A stretch of DNA of 64,000 nt from Streptomyces sp. NBC_00513 (GTDB taxonomy: Bacteria; Actinomycetota; Actinomycetes; Streptomycetales; Streptomycetaceae): the NCBI RefSeq assembly GCF_041431415.1, contig NZ_CP107845.1, forward strand, positions 1,550,001 to 1,614,000, in the 5' to 3' direction. Below the pieces are notes generated by a model. That model saw only the letters and a list, made by a program, of their open reading frames with translations, ran no database searches and was not told the origin of the DNA. Numbering within the stretch: position 1 is the stretch's first letter; each line of letters starts with the position of its first letter. Positions 27,075 through 34,557 of the stretch are shown one piece after another. The position numbers were made by a program, and so were the translations under genes.

Positions 27075-28664
27075 CTACCAGCTGGTCTTGCGGTAGAACT
27101 CCCACATCTGCATGACGGTCTGCGGGTCGAGGGCCCGCTCGGCGCCGGCGATGTCCTCGCGTGCGCCGACGTACAGCTTGCCCTGCCACAGCGGCAGCAG
27201 CCGGACGTCCTGGGCGAAGATCTGCTGGGCCTCCTCGAACTCCTTGACGCCGGCGGCCCGGTCGCTCTCGCGGCGGGAATTGGGCAGCAGCTCGGTCATG
27301 ATGCGCGCGGGCTCGTACGGGGTGCCGACCGCGTTCTGCTTGCCGACGAACGGGGCGATGAAGTTGTCCGGGTCCGGGAAGTCGGGGAACCAGCCTCGGC
27401 CGAAGACCGGGTACTCGCCCTTCTTGTAGCCCGCCTGGAAGGCCTTCCAGGGCTGGCCACGCAGGTTGATCTTGAAGAGGTCGCTCTCTTCGAGCTGCCG
27501 CTTGATCTCGGTGAACTCCTCGGCGGTGGAGGGGCCGTACCGGTCGGTCGTGTACCAGAAGGTCAGCTCGACCTTCTGGGTGATCCCGGCTTCCCGGAGG
27601 ATCTTCTTCGCCTTCTCGACGTCCGAGTGGCCGTACAGGTCGTAGAACGGCGTCCGGTGGGCGACGGTGCCCTTGGGAACCATCGAGTACAGCGGCTCGG
27701 CCGTGCCCTGGTAGACCTTGGCCACGAGCGCTCCCCGGTCGATGACCTGGGCGATGGCCTGGCGCACCGGCAGCTTGGCGACCTGCTGGTCCTTGGGGTT
27801 GAAGACGAGGTAACGGATCTCGGCGCCGACGTTCTCGACGACCTGGACGCCGGCGTCGTGGGACGCGGGCGTCTGCAGGTCCTTGACCTCCGCGGCGGAG
27901 AGGCCTCGGTAGGTGGCGTCGATCTCCTTGGACTTGAGTGCCGCGACCAGCTTCTTGGAGTCCGCGAAGTAACGGATGGTCACCCCGTCGTTGCGACGGT
28001 TGGCGAAGCCCGTGTAGCTCGCGTTGCGGCTGAGGACCGCTTCGCTGCCCTCGGTGTACGAGTCGAGGACGTAGGGGCCGGAGCCGATCGTCTTGCCCTC
28101 CTCGCGCACCTTGTCCGCCGGGTACTCCTTGGGCGGGACGAGCGAGGCGGCCGGCGAGCCGAGGACGTACGGGAAGGTCGCGTCCGGGGTGTTCAGGTGG
28201 AAGACGACCGTCGCCGCGTCCGGGGTCTCGATCTTGTCCAGGCTGCCGAAGAGGTCCTTCGGACCGACCTGGGAGTTGATCGTCCGGATCCGGTCGAGGG
28301 AGTGCTTGACGGCCTTGGCGTCCAGCGGTTCCCCGTTGGAGAACTTGAGGCCCTTCTTCAGGGTGCAGCGGTAGGACTCGTTGCGGGAGTCGGTGAACTC
28401 GCAGGCCTGGGCGGCGTCCGGCTGGGGCTGGGTGGAGCCCGTCGGGAACGCCAGGAGCGTCTGGTAGATGTTCCGGTACAGCTCCCAGGAGCCGTCCCAT
28501 GCCGCGGCGGGGTCGAGGGTGCTCGGCTGGCTCATCGTACCGACGACGATCCGCTTCTTGTCGTCGCCGCTGTCGTCGGAAAGCAGACCGCATCCGGCGA
28601 GCAGGGATATGGACGCAAGGGCCGCAGTGATCTGCAGGCATCTGGTCCGGTTGAACACGCGCAC
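27075..28664 (-). CDS. ABC transporter substrate-binding lipoprotein (family 5)
   Basis: Solute-binding protein of 529 residues of the peptide/nickel family. Signal peptide RCLQITAALASISLLAG ends at the lipobox LAGC. Core motifs are GTMSQPSTLDPAAAW, KKGLKFSNGEPLDAKAVKHS and the WFPDFPDPDNFIAPFVG block. It would deliver oligopeptides or similar to an ABC permease, but no permease or ATPase adjoins it. GTG start. Inverted repeats lie 40-150 bp upstream. Confidence 0.92.
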   Translation of the reverse strand: MRVFNRTRCLQITAALASISLLAGCGLLSDDSGDDKKRIVVGTMSQPSTLDPAAAWDGSWELYRNIYQTLLAFPTGSTQPQPDAAQACEFTDSRNESYRCTLKKGLKFSNGEPLDAKAVKHSLDRIRTINSQVGPKDLFGSLDKIETPDAATVVFHLNTPDATFPYVLGSPAASLVPPKEYPADKVREEGKTIGSGPYVLDSYTEGSEAVLSRNASYTGFANRRNDGVTIRYFADSKKLVAALKSKEIDATYRGLSAAEVKDLQTPASHDAGVQVVENVGAEIRYLVFNPKDQQVAKLPVRQAIAQVIDRGALVAKVYQGTAEPLYSMVPKGTVAHRTPFYDLYGHSDVEKAKKILREAGITQKVELTFWYTTDRYGPSTAEEFTEIKRQLEESDLFKINLRGQPWKAFQAGYKKGEYPVFGRGWFPDFPDPDNFIAPFVGKQNAVGTPYEPARIMTELLPNSRRESDRAAGVKEFEEAQQIFAQDVRLLPLWQGKLYVGAREDIAGAERALDPQTVMQMWEFYRKTSW

Positions 28665-28702
28665 GCTCCTCGATCAGCCAGGGGTGCGGCAGACCCTACC
28701 GC

Positions 28703-28742
28703 AGTGCCTCACAAATCCAATGGGCAGGTTTCGTGAGGCACT
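28703..28742. promoter_or_regulatory. 10-bp inverted repeat upstream of the SBP gene
   Basis: AGTGCCTCAC (28703-28712) and GTGAGGCACT (28733-28742) form a perfect dyad with 20 bp spacing, 40-80 bp upstream of the SBP start. This is the size and place of a repressor operator. Confidence 0.45.
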
Positions 28743-28813
28743 TGACCGATTACGTGCGTATTAGGTACGCATTTGCCTCCTCCTGGGAGGCAAATGCGTC
28801 CGATTATCGGTCA
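28743..28813. terminator. nested hairpins after the SDR gene
   Basis: Inner stem ACGCATTTGCCTCC (28767-28780) pairs with GGAGGCAAATGCGT (28786-28799), loop 5 nt. Outer arms TGACCGAT (28743-28750) and ATCGGTCA (28806-28813) also pair; the right arm includes the SDR stop codon. It likely ends the SDR/FabG transcript before the SBP gene. Confidence 0.6.
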
Positions 28814-29572
28814 GTGCACCCCGGCATTGAGGAACATTCCCCCGTCGACGACCAGAGTTTGTCCCGTGATCCATTCCGCTTGTGCAGATGTAAGAAAGGC
28901 CGCGGCGCCCCCGATGTCCTCCGGGACCCCGAGGCGGCCGAGCGGATAGGCCGCCGCGGCCTCCTGCTCACGACCTTCGTAGAGCGCCTGCGCGAACTTC
29001 GTCTTCACCACCGCGGGGGCGATGGCGTTGACCCGCACGCCCGGCGCCATCTCGTGCGCGAGCTGGAGGGTGAGGTTGACCATCGCGGCCTTGCTCATTC
29101 CGTACGCGCCGATGAAGGGCGAGGCGGAGACGCCGGCGATGGAGGCGATGTTCACGATCGCCCCGCCGTTGTCCTTCTGCCAGGCGTGCCAGGTCCGCTG
29201 CGCGAAACCGAGCGCCGAGATCACGTTCGTCTCGAAGACCTTGCGCGCGACGCCCAGGTCCAGGTCCGCGATCGGCCCGAAGACCGGGTTGGTGCCGGCG
29301 TTGTTGACCAGGAAGTCGACCCGGCCGAAGGCCTCCATCGTCCGCTCCACGGCGACGGCCTGGTGGGCCTCGTCGTGCGCCTTCCCGGCGACTCCGAGCA
29401 CCCGGTCCGCCCCGAGCCGCTCGACGGCCTCCTTGAGGGTGTCCTCGTTGCGCCCGGTGATGCACACCCGATCGCCCCGGGCGACCAGCGCCTCCGCGAT
29501 GCCGTAGCCGATGCCCCGGCTCGCGCCGGTGATCAGTGCGACCTTGCCGCTGTCGTTGCCGCTGTACGTCAT
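28811..29572 (-). CDS. SDR family oxidoreductase (FabG-like)
   Basis: A 253-residue short-chain dehydrogenase. TGASRGIG is the NAD(P)-binding motif, NNAG is present, and catalytic residues are in SIAGVSASPFIGAYGMSKAA (Ser, Tyr-x3-Lys). The C-terminus ends GQTLVVDGGMFLNAG. It follows a second FabG-like gene by about 35 bp on the same strand, so both are probably co-transcribed. The pair could reduce 3-oxoacyl-CoA/ACP in a fatty acid or polyketide-like route. Confidence 0.92.
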   Translation of the reverse strand: MTYSGNDSGKVALITGASRGIGYGIAEALVARGDRVCITGRNEDTLKEAVERLGADRVLGVAGKAHDEAHQAVAVERTMEAFGRVDFLVNNAGTNPVFGPIADLDLGVARKVFETNVISALGFAQRTWHAWQKDNGGAIVNIASIAGVSASPFIGAYGMSKAAMVNLTLQLAHEMAPGVRVNAIAPAVVKTKFAQALYEGREQEAAAAYPLGRLGVPEDIGGAAAFLTSAQAEWITGQTLVVDGGMFLNAGVH

Positions 29573-29606
29573 GCCGTACGCCCTGCCTCTCGTTCGTCGC
29601 CGCGCG

Positions 29607-30368
29607 TCAGTTGAGCGGGCCGCCGGCCACGTACAGGACCTGCCCGGAGACGAAGCCGGCCGCGTCGCCCGTGAAGAAGGCGATGGCGTTGGCGATGTCG
29701 TCCGGGTTGCCGACGCGCTGCACCGGGATCTGGGTGGCGGCGGCGGCCTGGAAGTCCTCGAAGCCCATGCCGACCCGGGCGGCCGTCTGAGCGGTCATCT
29801 CCGTGGCGATGAAGCCGGGGGCGACGGCGTTGGCGGTCACGCCGAACTTCCCGAGCTCGATGGCCAGGGTCTTGGTGAAGCCCTGCAGACCGGCCTTCGC
29901 GGCGGAGTAGTTGGCCTGGCCGCGGTTGCCGAGGGCGGAGCTGCTGGAAAGGTTCACGACGCGGCCGAACTTGGCCTCCACCATGTACTTCTGACAGGCC
30001 CGCGCCATCAGGAAGGCGCCCCGCAGGTGCACGTTCATGACCGTGTCCCAGTCGGTGGCGCTCATCTTGAAGAGCAGGTTGTCGCGGAGCACGCCCGCGT
30101 TGTTGACCAGGATGGTCGGGGCGCCGAGCGTGCTCGCCACGCGCTCGACGGCCGCCTCCACCTGCGCGCTGTCGGAGACGTCGCAGCCGATGGCGACGGC
30201 CCTGCCGCCGGCCGCCGTGATCGCCTCGACGGTGTCCTTGCAGGCCGCCTCGTCCAGGTCGAGTACGGCGACCGCACGGCCTTCGGCGGCCAGGCGTACG
30301 GCGGTGGCCGCGCCGATGCCCCGGGCCGCCCCGGTCACGATCGCGACGCGCTGCTCGGTGGTGGACAT
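29607..30368 (-). CDS. fabG: 3-oxoacyl-ACP reductase (FabG-like SDR)
   Basis: A 253-residue SDR. Nucleotide motif TGAARGIGAATAV, LVNNAGVLRD, and catalytic SSSSALGNRGQANYSAAKAG. FGVTANAVAPGFIATEMT is the typical FabG substrate loop. ATG 30368 with GGATCTCCTCG-complement ribosome binding site (GAGGAGATCC) fixes the start. It leads the two-gene SDR unit. FabG is the closest family, but a beta-oxidation dehydrogenase is possible. Confidence 0.9.
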   Translation of the reverse strand: MSTTEQRVAIVTGAARGIGAATAVRLAAEGRAVAVLDLDEAACKDTVEAITAAGGRAVAIGCDVSDSAQVEAAVERVASTLGAPTILVNNAGVLRDNLLFKMSATDWDTVMNVHLRGAFLMARACQKYMVEAKFGRVVNLSSSSALGNRGQANYSAAKAGLQGFTKTLAIELGKFGVTANAVAPGFIATEMTAQTAARVGMGFEDFQAAAATQIPVQRVGNPDDIANAIAFFTGDAAGFVSGQVLYVAGGPLN

Positions 30369-30423
30369 GCTGGATCTCCTCGCGCTTGGAATCCTCGGTG
30401 CGCCGACGCGGCCCCTCATGGGT

Positions 30424-30438
30424 GAGCAACCGCTTAGT
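30424..30438. promoter_or_regulatory. candidate fatty-acid-type operator
   Basis: On the minus strand the spacer reads ACTAAGCGGTTGCTC, close to the ACTAAGCGCTTGCT-like TetR operators I recall upstream of acyl-CoA metabolism genes. It is 55 bp before the FabG start. Confidence 0.35.
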
Positions 30439-30541
30439 AGCTTCGGCTGGACAGACGCTAGGAGCCCTGGCACCCGGTGTCAACGGCGCCGGCCCGCAGG
30501 GCCCCCGGGTCGCGCGCCGATCCCCGGAGGGTCCGCCGCGC

Positions 30542-30925
30542 TCAGCGCACCAGCAGCTCCAGCAGCCGTTCCACCTCGGCCTCCGGGTCGGCCGTCAGGC
30601 CGGTGTGCACCGGGCCCGGCTGCACCACGGTGCTGCGCGGCGCGATCAGCCAGCGGAACCTGCGGCCGGGCTCGTCGCCCGCCGCCTGACCGGCCGACTC
30701 GCCGCCCGCGCACAGCCCCTCGACCCCGAGCAGCGCGGCCCGTACACCGCTCACGTCGGCCTCTGGGTCGAGGGCGAGCAGCTTGCCCTCGTCGAGGTGG
30801 GTGCGCGCGGCGACGTAGGAGTGCGCCCGGCAGTAGACGATCACGCCGGCGTTGAAACACTCGCCGCGCTCCATCCGGGGCACCACACGCACCAGCGCGT
30901 ACTCGAACACGTCCCGCTTGATCAC
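30542..30925 (-). CDS. DUF3037 family protein
   Basis: A 127-residue protein of unknown function. It opens IKRDVFEYALVRVVPRMERG and has the ECFNAGVIVYCRAHSYVAAR block typical of DUF3037, with later LIAPRSTVVQPGPVHTG. GTG 30925 overlaps the upstream kinase stop as GTGA, so the pair is coupled. DUF3037 next to a HipA-like gene is a recurrent arrangement, which suggests a partner or antagonist of the kinase; no experiment is known to me. Confidence 0.85.
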   Translation of the reverse strand: MIKRDVFEYALVRVVPRMERGECFNAGVIVYCRAHSYVAARTHLDEGKLLALDPEADVSGVRAALLGVEGLCAGGESAGQAAGDEPGRRFRWLIAPRSTVVQPGPVHTGLTADPEAEVERLLELLVR

Positions 30926-31776
30926 TCGCTGTCGCTCTTCTTCTCGTCGGGCTCGGTCTTGGCGCGCGGCGGCGCGAGGCGCTCGGCCAGCCACCCGGGC
31001 GGACCCGACCTCGGCCGGACCTCGGCCTTCATGGTGATCCTCTCGTGGATGCCGGCCGCCCGCGGCAGCAACGCGTCCACATAGGCGCGTCGCACGGCGT
31101 CCGTGGAGTCGAAACCGGGCTCGTCGACCAGCCACTCGTCCGGCACGTCCGCGGTCACCTCGTCGAGCAGCTCCCTCGTCACCAGCGGCGCGAGCTCCGC
31201 GGCGGCGGCCGCGATGTCGGGTCCGACGGGGGCCAGGACGTGGTCGGAGGCGTTGTAGGACTTGGCGGCGGCGGTCGCGGCGGTCGGCCAGTTGTGCTGC
31301 CAGATCATGGTGGCGCCGTGGTCGATGAGCCACAGGTCGCCGTGCCAGACGAGAAGGTTCGGGTTGCGCCAGGAACGGTCGACGTTGTTGATGAGGGCGT
31401 CGAACCAGACCACGCGTCCGGCCTCGACGGGGTCCACCTGGTACGCGAGCGGGTCGAAGCCGATCGAGCCGGGCAGGTAGTCCATCCCGAGGTTCAATCC
31501 GCCGCTGGCCTTCAGCAGCTCCTGAACCTCCTGGTCGGGCTCGCCGAGCCCGATGACGGGGTCGAGCTGCATCTGCACCAGGCGCGGGACCCGCAGGCCC
31601 AGCCGCTGGGCCAGTCGGCCGCAGACGACCTCGGCGACCAGGGTCTTGCGCCCCTGGCCGGCCCCGGTGAACTTCATGACGTAGGTGCCGAGATCGTCGG
31701 CCTCGACGATCCCCGGCAGCGAGCCGCCCTCACGCAGGGGCGTGACGTAACGGGTCGCGATCACTTCTGTGAGCAT
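30922..31776 (-). CDS. HipA-like kinase (HipA_2)
   Basis: A 284-residue minimal HipA/phosphoinositide-kinase-fold protein. MKFTGAGQGRKTLVAEVVCG supplies the nucleotide loop and phosphate-binding Lys. DALINNVDRSWRNPNLLVW is the catalytic loop (Asp and Asn). LWLIDHGATMIW replaces the DFG-type metal site. It lacks the HipA N-subdomain 1 and no HipB is adjacent, unlike hipBA toxin-antitoxin loci. Its only partner is DUF3037 (4-bp overlap). A truncated copy of its 5' end lies 590 bp upstream. Substrate unknown. Confidence 0.85.
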   Translation of the reverse strand: MLTEVIATRYVTPLREGGSLPGIVEADDLGTYVMKFTGAGQGRKTLVAEVVCGRLAQRLGLRVPRLVQMQLDPVIGLGEPDQEVQELLKASGGLNLGMDYLPGSIGFDPLAYQVDPVEAGRVVWFDALINNVDRSWRNPNLLVWHGDLWLIDHGATMIWQHNWPTAATAAAKSYNASDHVLAPVGPDIAAAAAELAPLVTRELLDEVTADVPDEWLVDEPGFDSTDAVRRAYVDALLPRAAGIHERITMKAEVRPRSGPPGWLAERLAPPRAKTEPDEKKSDSE

Positions 31777-32058
31777 TTTCCCAGGCTAACGGGCGAACGC
31801 GCTGCACGATCCAAGGTTTTCCCGAACGGCTGCCCAGCCCGGTCGGACCGTCGGTCAGCCCCGGGAACAATCCGGGCGTTCGAGCCGGAGACCTCGCTCC
31901 CCCGGCTCCCCGGCAGACCGGCGATGGCCCGGCGCCCGATGCTGCCTGCCTCCGGCACGGAGTGAGCAAGGTGGTCGCGCGTGTGGAGGCGGTCGCGGAC
32001 GCCCCGGCCCGCGCCGCGGGGCCGGGCGTACCCGCTGTACGTGACACCGGCCTGCCTG

Positions 32059-32193
32059 TCGGGGGATGTCTCGCAGCTCGTGCGGCAGCAGCGATCCCAC
32101 CCAGCAGTCCCGCAGAGTGCCTTGGGGCATGGAGCGGAGCCTCAGGGTGCCCTCCATCCGGAATCCGGCCTTCGTCGCGGATGTGCTGTTCGA
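32059..32193 (-). pseudogene. GNAT acetyltransferase C-terminal relic
   Basis: The minus-strand frame reads SNSTSATKAGFRMEG, then TLRLRSMPQGTLRDCWVGSL and LPHELRD. This is the final part of a RimJ/RimL-type GNAT (N-S-x-S-x-x-KAGF-x-EG, then DCWVGSLLPHELR). No upstream acetyl-CoA motif, start or ribosome binding site exists, and it drifts into nonsense after LRDIPR. Confidence 0.55.
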
Positions 32194-32277
32194 ACTCCGG
32201 TCGGGGCGGGGCTCGCGGGGCCGTACGGGGAGGCTGCGGGGAGGTCCGGCCGTGTGGGCCCGAGGGCCCGACCTGCG

Positions 32278-32371
32278 TGACACGGGTGCCGAGGTCGTCG
32301 ACCAGTCCCGGCAGCGAGCCATCCTCACGCAGGGGCGCGACGTGGCGGGTCGCGATCACTCCGGACAGCGT
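32278..32371 (-). pseudogene. relic copy of the HipA_2 5' end
   Basis: The frame VIATRHVAPLREDGSLPGLV then DDLGTRVTQV matches the kinase N-terminus VIATRYVTPLREGGSLPGIV ADDLGTYVMKF, with two residues lost. About 95 bp align with the true gene; after that similarity ends. It has no promoter-proximal start of its own. Confidence 0.7.
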
Positions 32372-32389
32372 CCGGCGAGGTTGCGGGGG

Positions 32390-33004
32390 TCACCGCGGCA
32401 CGGCCCACCCGTCGAGCAGCTCCCGCGTCGTGGTGATGGTGGCGACCAGCGCCAGCGCGTTGCGGATCACCTCGGCGGTGTACGCCGCGGGTACCCCGGT
32501 GATCGCGTCGGACGGGACCACCACCCGGTAGCCGAGGTTCACGGCGTCGAAGACGGTGTTGGGGATCGCGATGTTCGAGGAGACCCCGGTGACGACGAGG
32601 GTGCGGACGCCGAGGTTGCGCAGCAGGGCGTCCAGGTCGGTGCCGGCCATCGGGGAGAGGCCGTGGAGCCGGCGCACGACCAGGTCCCGCTCGGCCACCA
32701 CGATGGGGGCGGCGACCTCGACCGCGCGGCTCCCGCTGAGTTGGCGCACCGGGAGCTTGCCGGCGGCCCGGAAGAGCCGCGCGTTGGCGTTGGCGCCGAG
32801 TCCGTCCGGCCGCCGCTCCGCGACGGCGTGCAGCACCTGTACGCCCGCTCCCCGGGCGGCGTCGACCAGCGCGGCCACCCGGTCCAGCATCCCCGAGTCG
32901 CGGGCCTCCTTGGCCAGTTCGGGCAGGGCGCTCTCCTCGCCGACGACGCCGTTCTGGCATTCGACGGTGAGCAGCGCGGTGGTGGCGGGATCGAGTTCCG
33001 GCAT
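32390..33004 (-). CDS. isochorismatase-like hydrolase, nucleophile missing
   Basis: A 204-residue cysteine-hydrolase-fold protein. It has the catalytic Asp region LTVECQNGVVGEESALPEL and the segment VVTGVSSNIAIPNTVFDAVNL where active members carry Cys (typical TGVATNYCV). Here the position is Ala (SNIAIPN), so classical Cys chemistry looks impossible. It may be a binding protein or use another residue. ATG 33004. Confidence 0.8.
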   Translation of the reverse strand: MPELDPATTALLTVECQNGVVGEESALPELAKEARDSGMLDRVAALVDAARGAGVQVLHAVAERRPDGLGANANARLFRAAGKLPVRQLSGSRAVEVAAPIVVAERDLVVRRLHGLSPMAGTDLDALLRNLGVRTLVVTGVSSNIAIPNTVFDAVNLGYRVVVPSDAITGVPAAYTAEVIRNALALVATITTTRELLDGWAVPR

Positions 33005-33080
33005 GGCTCCCCCTGGCGTGACGGCCGAAGAGCCCGCATGATTCCTGACACACAGTCAGATGTGAAGGGGCGCGGGACGG

Positions 33081-33554
33081 ATGGACGAGGCACGCGTGGA
33101 CCGGACGCAACGGCGGGGCCGCCGCATCATGATGACCGACGAGGAGGTGGACGCGTTCCTGCGCGAGCAGCGCACCTGCCGGGTGGCCACCGTCTCCCCG
33201 GACGGACGCCCCCACGTCGGGGCCCTGTGGTTCGTCTGGGACGGGAGTTCGCTGTGGCTGTACTCGATCACGCGCAGCCGCCGCTGGTCCGACCTGCGCG
33301 AGAACCCCCGGATCTCGGTGGTCGTGGACGCGGGCGAGGCGTACGACGAACTGCGCGGGGTCGAACTGTCCGGCAGCGCGGTCTTCGTGGGCGAGGCTCC
33401 CCGCACGGGAGAGCCGTGCCCGGAGCTGACGGAGGCCGAACGCCTCTTCCCGGTGAAGAACTTCGGGATCGAGGAGATGCCGCACGACGGGCGCCACGCC
33501 TGGATACGACTCACCCCGGAGTCGATCGTCTCGTGGGACTTCCGCAAGCTCTAG
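33081..33554 (+). CDS. pyridoxamine 5'-phosphate oxidase-related protein
   Basis: A 157-residue flavin- or F420-binding split-barrel protein. The first strands CRVATVSPDGRPHVGALWFV and WLYSITRSRRWSDLRENPRISVVVD are typical of the PPOX/F420 class; RSRRW is the phosphate-binding stretch. The C-terminus IRLTPESIVSWDFRKL is common in Streptomyces F420-dependent homologues. The start at 33081 is an ATG followed by another ATG pair (RIMMTDEEVDAF), so it may start up to 16 residues later. Confidence 0.82.
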   Translation: MDEARVDRTQRRGRRIMMTDEEVDAFLREQRTCRVATVSPDGRPHVGALWFVWDGSSLWLYSITRSRRWSDLRENPRISVVVDAGEAYDELRGVELSGSAVFVGEAPRTGEPCPELTEAERLFPVKNFGIEEMPHDGRHAWIRLTPESIVSWDFRKL

Positions 33555-33583
33555 AGCCATGCCCCGGGCCCCAGGCGGCGGTC

Positions 33584-34483
33584 CTACAGCGTCGAGGCGG
33601 TCGCCTTGAGGGCGTCGACGGCGGCTCGGACGGAGGGCCGCCGGTCGGCGTCCGCCCGCCAGACGACGTACACGTGCCGGCGGACGGCGTCACTCACCGG
33701 CAGCAGTCGCACCCCGGACGGGACGGGCCCACGCCCCAGCCGGGGGGTCACGCACACGCCGAGTCCCGCTTCGACGAAGGCCAGTTGGGTGTGGTGCTCC
33801 TCGGCGATGTGCGCGATGCGGGGCTCGATGCCGATGCCGCGCAGGGTGAACACCAGCCACTCGTGACAGAACTGGCCCTCGTTCCAGGAGATCCACTCCT
33901 CGTCGGCGAAGTCGGCCAGTGAAACCAGGGACCGCCCGGCGTGCCGGTGACCGGCCGGCACCGCGATGTCGACGGAGTCCTCCAGCAGATGGCAGCGGGT
34001 GAGCTCGACGGGCACCGGCATCCGCTTGTTGTGCCAGTCGATGGCCAGGGCCAGGTCGAGATCACCGCGCACCACCGCGGCCATGCTCTCCCCCGGCTCC
34101 TGCTCCCGCACTCGAGTGCGGAGATCGGGGTGTCCCGTGCGCAGCGCCGTCAGCGCCCCGGGCAGCAGTCCGCGCATGGCGGTCGGAAAGGCGCCGATCT
34201 GCAACTCCCCTACCGCACATCCACGTTGGGCCTCGACCTCGGCCTGGGCGAGTTCGACCTGGGAGAGGATCCGGGCCGCGTGGTCGGCGAGCAGACGCCC
34301 GGCATCGGTCAGCCGGACTCCGCGCCCGTTCTTGGCCAGCAGCGGCTGGCCCACCTCCCGCTCCAACTTGGCCATCTGCTGGGAGACCGCGGAGGTGGTG
34401 ACGTGCAGCCCGTCCGCCGCGCCGCCGACCGAGCCGTGGCGGGCGAAGGCATCGAGGGTGCGCAGGCGCTCCAGGTTCAACAT
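33584..34483 (-). CDS. LysR family regulator
   Basis: A 299-residue LysR protein. The HTH is ERLRTLDAFARHGSVGGAAD, then HVTTSAVSQQMAKLEREVGQ. The C-terminal periplasmic-binding-type effector domain follows (ELQIGAFPTAMRGLLPGALTA). ATG 34483. It is divergent from an EamA exporter by 74 bp, the usual target arrangement. Confidence 0.92.
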   Translation of the reverse strand: MLNLERLRTLDAFARHGSVGGAADGLHVTTSAVSQQMAKLEREVGQPLLAKNGRGVRLTDAGRLLADHAARILSQVELAQAEVEAQRGCAVGELQIGAFPTAMRGLLPGALTALRTGHPDLRTRVREQEPGESMAAVVRGDLDLALAIDWHNKRMPVPVELTRCHLLEDSVDIAVPAGHRHAGRSLVSLADFADEEWISWNEGQFCHEWLVFTLRGIGIEPRIAHIAEEHHTQLAFVEAGLGVCVTPRLGRGPVPSGVRLLPVSDAVRRHVYVVWRADADRRPSVRAAVDALKATASTL

Positions 34484-34557
34484 GTAAGCAATGCTACGAC
34501 GAGAGCCCCACACATTCTCGCTTGTTCTAATGCGTCGGACGCCACAGAGTAAACCCC

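Larger units (their letters stand above)
31777..32389. other. gene-poor relic region
   Basis: Six hundred bases between the kinase and the hydrolase. It holds the HipA_2 relic and the GNAT relic; the remaining long frames are shadows without family features. Confidence 0.6.
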
